Assembly: GCA_015232575.1 (NCBI GenBank)
Contig: JADFZL010000024.1
Coordinates: 1-64,000 of the forward strand
DNA length: 64,000 nucleotides
From: Candidatus Rifleibacteriota bacterium
GTDB taxonomy: Bacteria; Muiribacteriota; Ozemobacteria; Ozemobacterales; Ozemobacteraceae
Direction: 5' to 3'
Every line of letters starts with the position of its first letter. The stretch's first letter is position 1. Of this stretch, positions 60,668-64,000 are shown one piece after another. The position numbers were made by a program, and so were the translations under genes. A model generated the notes under the pieces. The model saw only the letters and a list, made by a program, of their open reading frames with translations, did no database searches and had not been told where the DNA came from.

Positions 60668-62047
60668 ATGAAAAAACATATCTCAGGGAAAAATATCTTT
60701 TCTGAAGCCGATAAACTCTTGACTTTACTTGCTCTGGCAGCTCCATCGGATGCTGAAAAATCCGAAATACGCAGGCTGTTTGATTGTGGTGTGGACTTTT
60801 CTGAATTCACCTGGAAACTCAGGCACAATGATATCGCACCAATGATATTTCTGCATCTTGACAAACTTAATCTGCTCGGTTCCGTTCCTGATGTGCTGCT
60901 TCATGAATTAAGAGATCGTCATCGGGAAATAACTGAGAAGAACACTGGAAGGCTGGCTTATGCGGAAGATATATTCAAGCAGTTCCAGAAAGCTGGAATT
61001 GAGGTAATTGTACTTAAAGGCGTGCTTTTTGCTGAAACGATCTACAAAGATGTTGGGTACAAGAAGATGAACGACATGGATATCCTTATCAGACATCGTG
61101 ATGTGAAAAAAGTTAAAGAAGTATATCGGAATATCGGACTTGTACCGCTCGCTCTTTTTGAAAGCGGAGATGAGAAGGAAAGTGAAACAAAAAGTTACCA
61201 TCTTCCATCCTATATTTCCAGGGATCTGAACTTTGTAATTGGTACTCACTGGAATCTCTGTTCTCCAAAAGCTGGGTATAAAATCAATCGGGAAATATTG
61301 TGGGACAGGTCTGTTGAGACATTTATAAGAGGAACTAAAATTCGCTCATTGTGCGCTTCGGATGCTCTTCTGCATCTTGTTGTACATTTCCACTATTACA
61401 AGACCGGACTGAAGGAATTTGCTGATTTTGTGAATCTTATCAGATCAGTTCCGCATTTTCCGTGGGATGAATTTTCTTCTCAGGTTGAAAAGGCGGAAAC
61501 ATTCACACCTGCCTATCGAACTCTCAGCATCTTAAATGCACTTTTTCCCGGAATTGCACCGGATTCACTTGTTGCAAAATGCAGAGAAAAGGCTGATAAA
61601 TGGGTTGTCAGGGATACCGACAGGCTTGTCAGAAGAAAAGACCTTCTGCTGAAAAGCAGAAGCGTGTACAACTCCCGCATTGAAAAGGCTTATCTTGGTT
61701 TTTCTTTTGAAAACAGATTCTTAAAAAAATTCTCTTTGTTTTTAGTATTCTGGAAACGCTTGCTGTTTCCTCCGGCAGAGACCTTATATCGTACAAATTC
61801 CAGTGCCTGCTGCGAAAATTCTCTTTTCTGGCTCTGGACGATGAACGTGTACAGAACTGCACGCGAGGTCGGACAGAGTCATGGGATGGGAATTTTTCTG
61901 TTGCTTATGCTGAAATCATCCTGGGAATTGATTCATTCCGCTTTCTGGAATATCACCGGAAATATTTCTGACCCTATGGAAGAACTTCGCAGAGAGCTTG
62001 GAACAGACGAAAAACGCCTCCGGGAATTAATGGAATCAATGGAGTGA
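60668..62047 (+). CDS. Nucleotidyltransferase-family protein (PF14907-like)
   Basis: About 459 residues from ATG 60668 (GAGTGGA just upstream; GTG 60659 is an alternative). It matches the uncharacterised nucleotidyltransferase fold NTP_transf_5: GIEVIVLKGVLFAETIY followed by KKMNDMDILIRHRDV, where the Asp pair DMD would bind metal, and LLHLVVHFHYYKTGLKEFAD. The C-terminal half is helical with aromatic stretches. Relatives sit in peptide, capsule and natural-product clusters with unknown function. It could nucleotidylate or otherwise activate the product, but no direct evidence exists here. Confidence 0.75.
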   Translation: MKKHISGKNIFSEADKLLTLLALAAPSDAEKSEIRRLFDCGVDFSEFTWKLRHNDIAPMIFLHLDKLNLLGSVPDVLLHELRDRHREITEKNTGRLAYAEDIFKQFQKAGIEVIVLKGVLFAETIYKDVGYKKMNDMDILIRHRDVKKVKEVYRNIGLVPLALFESGDEKESETKSYHLPSYISRDLNFVIGTHWNLCSPKAGYKINREILWDRSVETFIRGTKIRSLCASDALLHLVVHFHYYKTGLKEFADFVNLIRSVPHFPWDEFSSQVEKAETFTPAYRTLSILNALFPGIAPDSLVAKCREKADKWVVRDTDRLVRRKDLLLKSRSVYNSRIEKAYLGFSFENRFLKKFSLFLVFWKRLLFPPAETLYRTNSSACCENSLFWLWTMNVYRTAREVGQSHGMGIFLLLMLKSSWELIHSAFWNITGNISDPMEELRRELGTDEKRLRELMESME

Positions 62048-62066
62048 AAAAAGGCGGAATCTTTTG

Positions 62067-64000
62067 ATGTTATACCTTAAGAGATTAGACGAGATTTCTG
62101 ATTTGAAAAATTCTGAATCAATTTCAGAGGTCGGCGGAAAAGCTATAGGTCTGGCGAAGGTTCTGAAATCAGGTTTTCGGGTTCCGCAAACATTGATTAT
62201 TCCTGCTTCAATTGTAAGAAAAATTGAAACTGAATACAATGAGCGTAATGAACGTAAAGAATGCAGTGAGTGCAATGGATACAACGAAAGTAAAAAAAGC
62301 AATGAACGCAATGAATGTGGTGATAGAGATATATTTGACGGTGTGATCTGTGAAATATGCAGTTCTTTTTTTGGGGTAGAACTGCTTGCAGTTAGATCTT
62401 CAGCCGCTATTGAAGATGGTTCTCAGGTGAGCTTTGCCGGACAATTGACAAGTGAAATCGGCGTGATAGTTGATAAGAAGTCATTGCGCGTGGCAATAAT
62501 AAAATGTATTTCTGCAAAATTATCGCCTTCCTTCAGAGATTATTGCGAAACATTTGGCTTTTCCGCTGATTCAGCTAACCTTGCAATTCTGGTTCAGCCA
62601 GTTGTAAAAGCTCAGTTTGCCGGAGTTGCTTTTTCCGTTGATCCGGCTTCAGGCTCTCAGGTTGTCCTGATCGAAGCTACTGAAGGTACCGGAGAAAAAC
62701 TTGTTGCCGGTGAAACAGACTCCCATCAATACAGAATTCCTTATGACAGAGCAGATTCATTTTCGTTTGCGGACTTGCCAGCAGGTAACAGTATCGGAAA
62801 AATTAATGATTTACTTTCAGATGTTTCGCGTCAGACATCCTCCTGTGCAGATGACAGTAAGATGAATAATCTTGATCCTTTGCGGATTCGCCGTATTGCA
62901 GAAATAGTATACAATATTCAGAAGATCTTCGGATACCCAGTTGACGTAGAATGGGCACTGGATGAAAAAGGTCCTGTCATTCTTCAGGCTCGTCCGGTTA
63001 CAGCCATTGAAGCTATTCCTGACCCGAAAATCAAATGGACGCGTGAGTTAACAGCCGAACGTTATCCATTGCCGTTGAGTCCGCTTGGATGGAGCAATAT
63101 CAGGCAGGTGTTTGATCAGGGGGTCAGAAGTTTTGCAGAATTCATGGGTATTCCCCTGAATGAGAAAGATCAGCTTGCTGTAACCTGGAATGGGTGGGTT
63201 TATGCTAATGCGGATGCTTTTAATTTCCGGGAAAAATTTAAAATCAGATTGAATATCAGGGAAAAAATTTCTTTGCTGAAATCATTTTGCAGAGAAATTA
63301 TTTCTTTTAATCAGCCTCTTAAAGAAATTAAATCTCTTCTGAATTTCATAAGATTTCCCCGGGAATCAAAAACCAGACTTGGAAACACTTTGAATTCACT
63401 GCCCTTTGCTGTGGCCACAAAGTCAATGCTGCTATTCTTGAGGCGAACCGCTGATGAAATTCGCTCATCATGGCCCTCAACTCTTTCTGCTTTTCTCTCA
63501 ACCCTTGAAAAAGTTGATGATGCACTGCAACACGCAGATACCCATGAAACGCTGTTCAAATGTGGAAATCAGCTTCAAAAAGCTATGATTGATTTTATTC
63601 AGCCTGATTTGGTCATTTTCTCCATAAAGGAAATTTCAGCGCTTTGTTTAACGGAAATCTCCACTCTTGCAGGGATACGTGATGCAAAAAGAATTTCCGC
63701 ATTGCTTGGAAAAGGTCTGAAAAAGAATGTTACTCTGGATTTTAATGAACAAGCCAGAGAGATTGGACTCATGCTTGCGAAGGAAGGCTGGCCTGAAAAA
63801 GAGCTTTCTCAATCTGGTAGGCAGAAAGCTGACAATTTTATCAGAAAATACGGGCATCTTTCAACCGATTGGGATATCATGAACCCGACGTGGGGTGAGC
63901 GGAAGGATATTCTTCTGAAATTTGCTTTTGACGCACGCATCAGTAAAGTCCTGCCATCGCATTCAGATGATCTGTTAATTGAAAATACATTTTTCCAGAA
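62067..64000 (+). CDS. Second PEP-synthase-like enzyme (cut by right edge)
   Basis: Open from ATG 62067 to the window end, about 644 residues, incomplete. The N-terminal PPDK-type ATP-binding domain shows SEVGGKAIGLAKVLKSGFRV, LAVRSSAAIEDGSQVSFAGQ, VQPVVKAQFAGVAFSVDPAS, VDVEWALDEKGPVILQARPV. A middle region follows (ELTAERYPLPLSPLGWSN), as in the PEP-synthase-like proteins related to rifampicin phosphotransferase. The phosphohistidine domain must lie beyond the edge. A low-complexity insert rich in Asn, Glu, Arg and Cys (NERNERKECSECNGYNESKK, residues about 58-85) interrupts the first subdomain. A paralogue lies at 42167-44704, so the operon carries two such enzymes. Confidence 0.85.
   Translation, partial: MLYLKRLDEISDLKNSESISEVGGKAIGLAKVLKSGFRVPQTLIIPASIVRKIETEYNERNERKECSECNGYNESKKSNERNECGDRDIFDGVICEICSSFFGVELLAVRSSAAIEDGSQVSFAGQLTSEIGVIVDKKSLRVAIIKCISAKLSPSFRDYCETFGFSADSANLAILVQPVVKAQFAGVAFSVDPASGSQVVLIEATEGTGEKLVAGETDSHQYRIPYDRADSFSFADLPAGNSIGKINDLLSDVSRQTSSCADDSKMNNLDPLRIRRIAEIVYNIQKIFGYPVDVEWALDEKGPVILQARPVTAIEAIPDPKIKWTRELTAERYPLPLSPLGWSNIRQVFDQGVRSFAEFMGIPLNEKDQLAVTWNGWVYANADAFNFREKFKIRLNIREKISLLKSFCREIISFNQPLKEIKSLLNFIRFPRESKTRLGNTLNSLPFAVATKSMLLFLRRTADEIRSSWPSTLSAFLSTLEKVDDALQHADTHETLFKCGNQLQKAMIDFIQPDLVIFSIKEISALCLTEISTLAGIRDAKRISALLGKGLKKNVTLDFNEQAREIGLMLAKEGWPEKELSQSGRQKADNFIRKYGHLSTDWDIMNPTWGERKDILLKFAFDARISKVLPSHSDDLLIENTFFQ

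Noticed and set aside
1..64000. tRNA, rRNA, riboswitches and replication origin.
   Set aside because: I scanned for cloverleaf-like and well-known conserved stretches by eye and found none I can support; a covariance-model search would be needed to exclude them.

Overview
The window reads as a chromosomal segment of an uncultured, probably anaerobic, free-living bacterium with about 40% GC. The signs are a rubredoxin tail at the left edge, a complete ornithine-fermentation operon, B12-dependent radical SAM enzymes and lipoprotein or Sec signal peptides. Two very long HEAT-repeat regulators (one fused to a PilT-type ATPase, one to a class III cyclase) recall lineages such as Candidatus Riflebacteria. 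That assignment is a guess: no rRNA or marker gene is present to test it.

Layout. 1-4984: rubredoxin end, a DUF2786-like protein, two copies of a GC-rich palindromic repeat, then a nucleoside phosphorylase overlapping a sugar-type ABC importer (binding protein and two permeases, no ATPase). 5088-15784: ornithine catabolism (ord, an ord paralogue, ortA, ortB, oraS, oraE, a MutL-like chaperone, ornithine racemase, alanine racemase). It is interrupted between ortB and oraS by eight 51-bp tandem repeats. 15785-29687: simple repeats, a radical SAM protein, a response-regulator phosphatase, a CoA-ligase-like protein, a pilin-like small protein, HEAT-PilT, a VapBC-like pair, an FHA protein, HEAT-cyclase, an FmdB zinc ribbon and a FosA-like enzyme.

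29688-38170 is an accessory, decaying stretch. It holds a frameshifted secreted protein, an HExxH secreted protein with a partner, a truncated HigA, a duplicated and broken esterase 3' end, a solitary type I-C-like CRISPR repeat, a VapBC pair between 32-bp direct repeats, an intact esterase, trmL, a frameshifted DUF2281 antitoxin, fragments of BrxL and of an AlbA/Schlafen-type protein, and an Imm63-like protein. Endonuclease V and two uncharacterised genes follow.

40762-64000 (running off the right edge) is the most interesting part: a co-directional biosynthetic operon behind a strong sigma-70-type promoter with a palindrome at the predicted start site. In order it encodes a B12-type radical SAM enzyme, a PEP-synthase-like ATP-grasp/phosphohistidine enzyme, a fusion of a class III aminotransferase to a cyanobacterial-type acyl-ACP reductase, a HAD hydrolase, two short-chain dehydrogenase/epimerase proteins, a methyltransferase, a 2618-residue synthase (NPD-NPD-KS-AT-ACP-KR-DH-PPTase), a second B12 radical SAM enzyme, a nucleotidyltransferase-like protein and a second PEP-synthase-like enzyme. 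My reading is an iterative PUFA-like synthase whose chain is released reductively as an aldehyde and transaminated to an amine, then tailored and possibly ligated by the PEP-synthase-like enzymes. The domain calls are read from the sequence; the product is inference.
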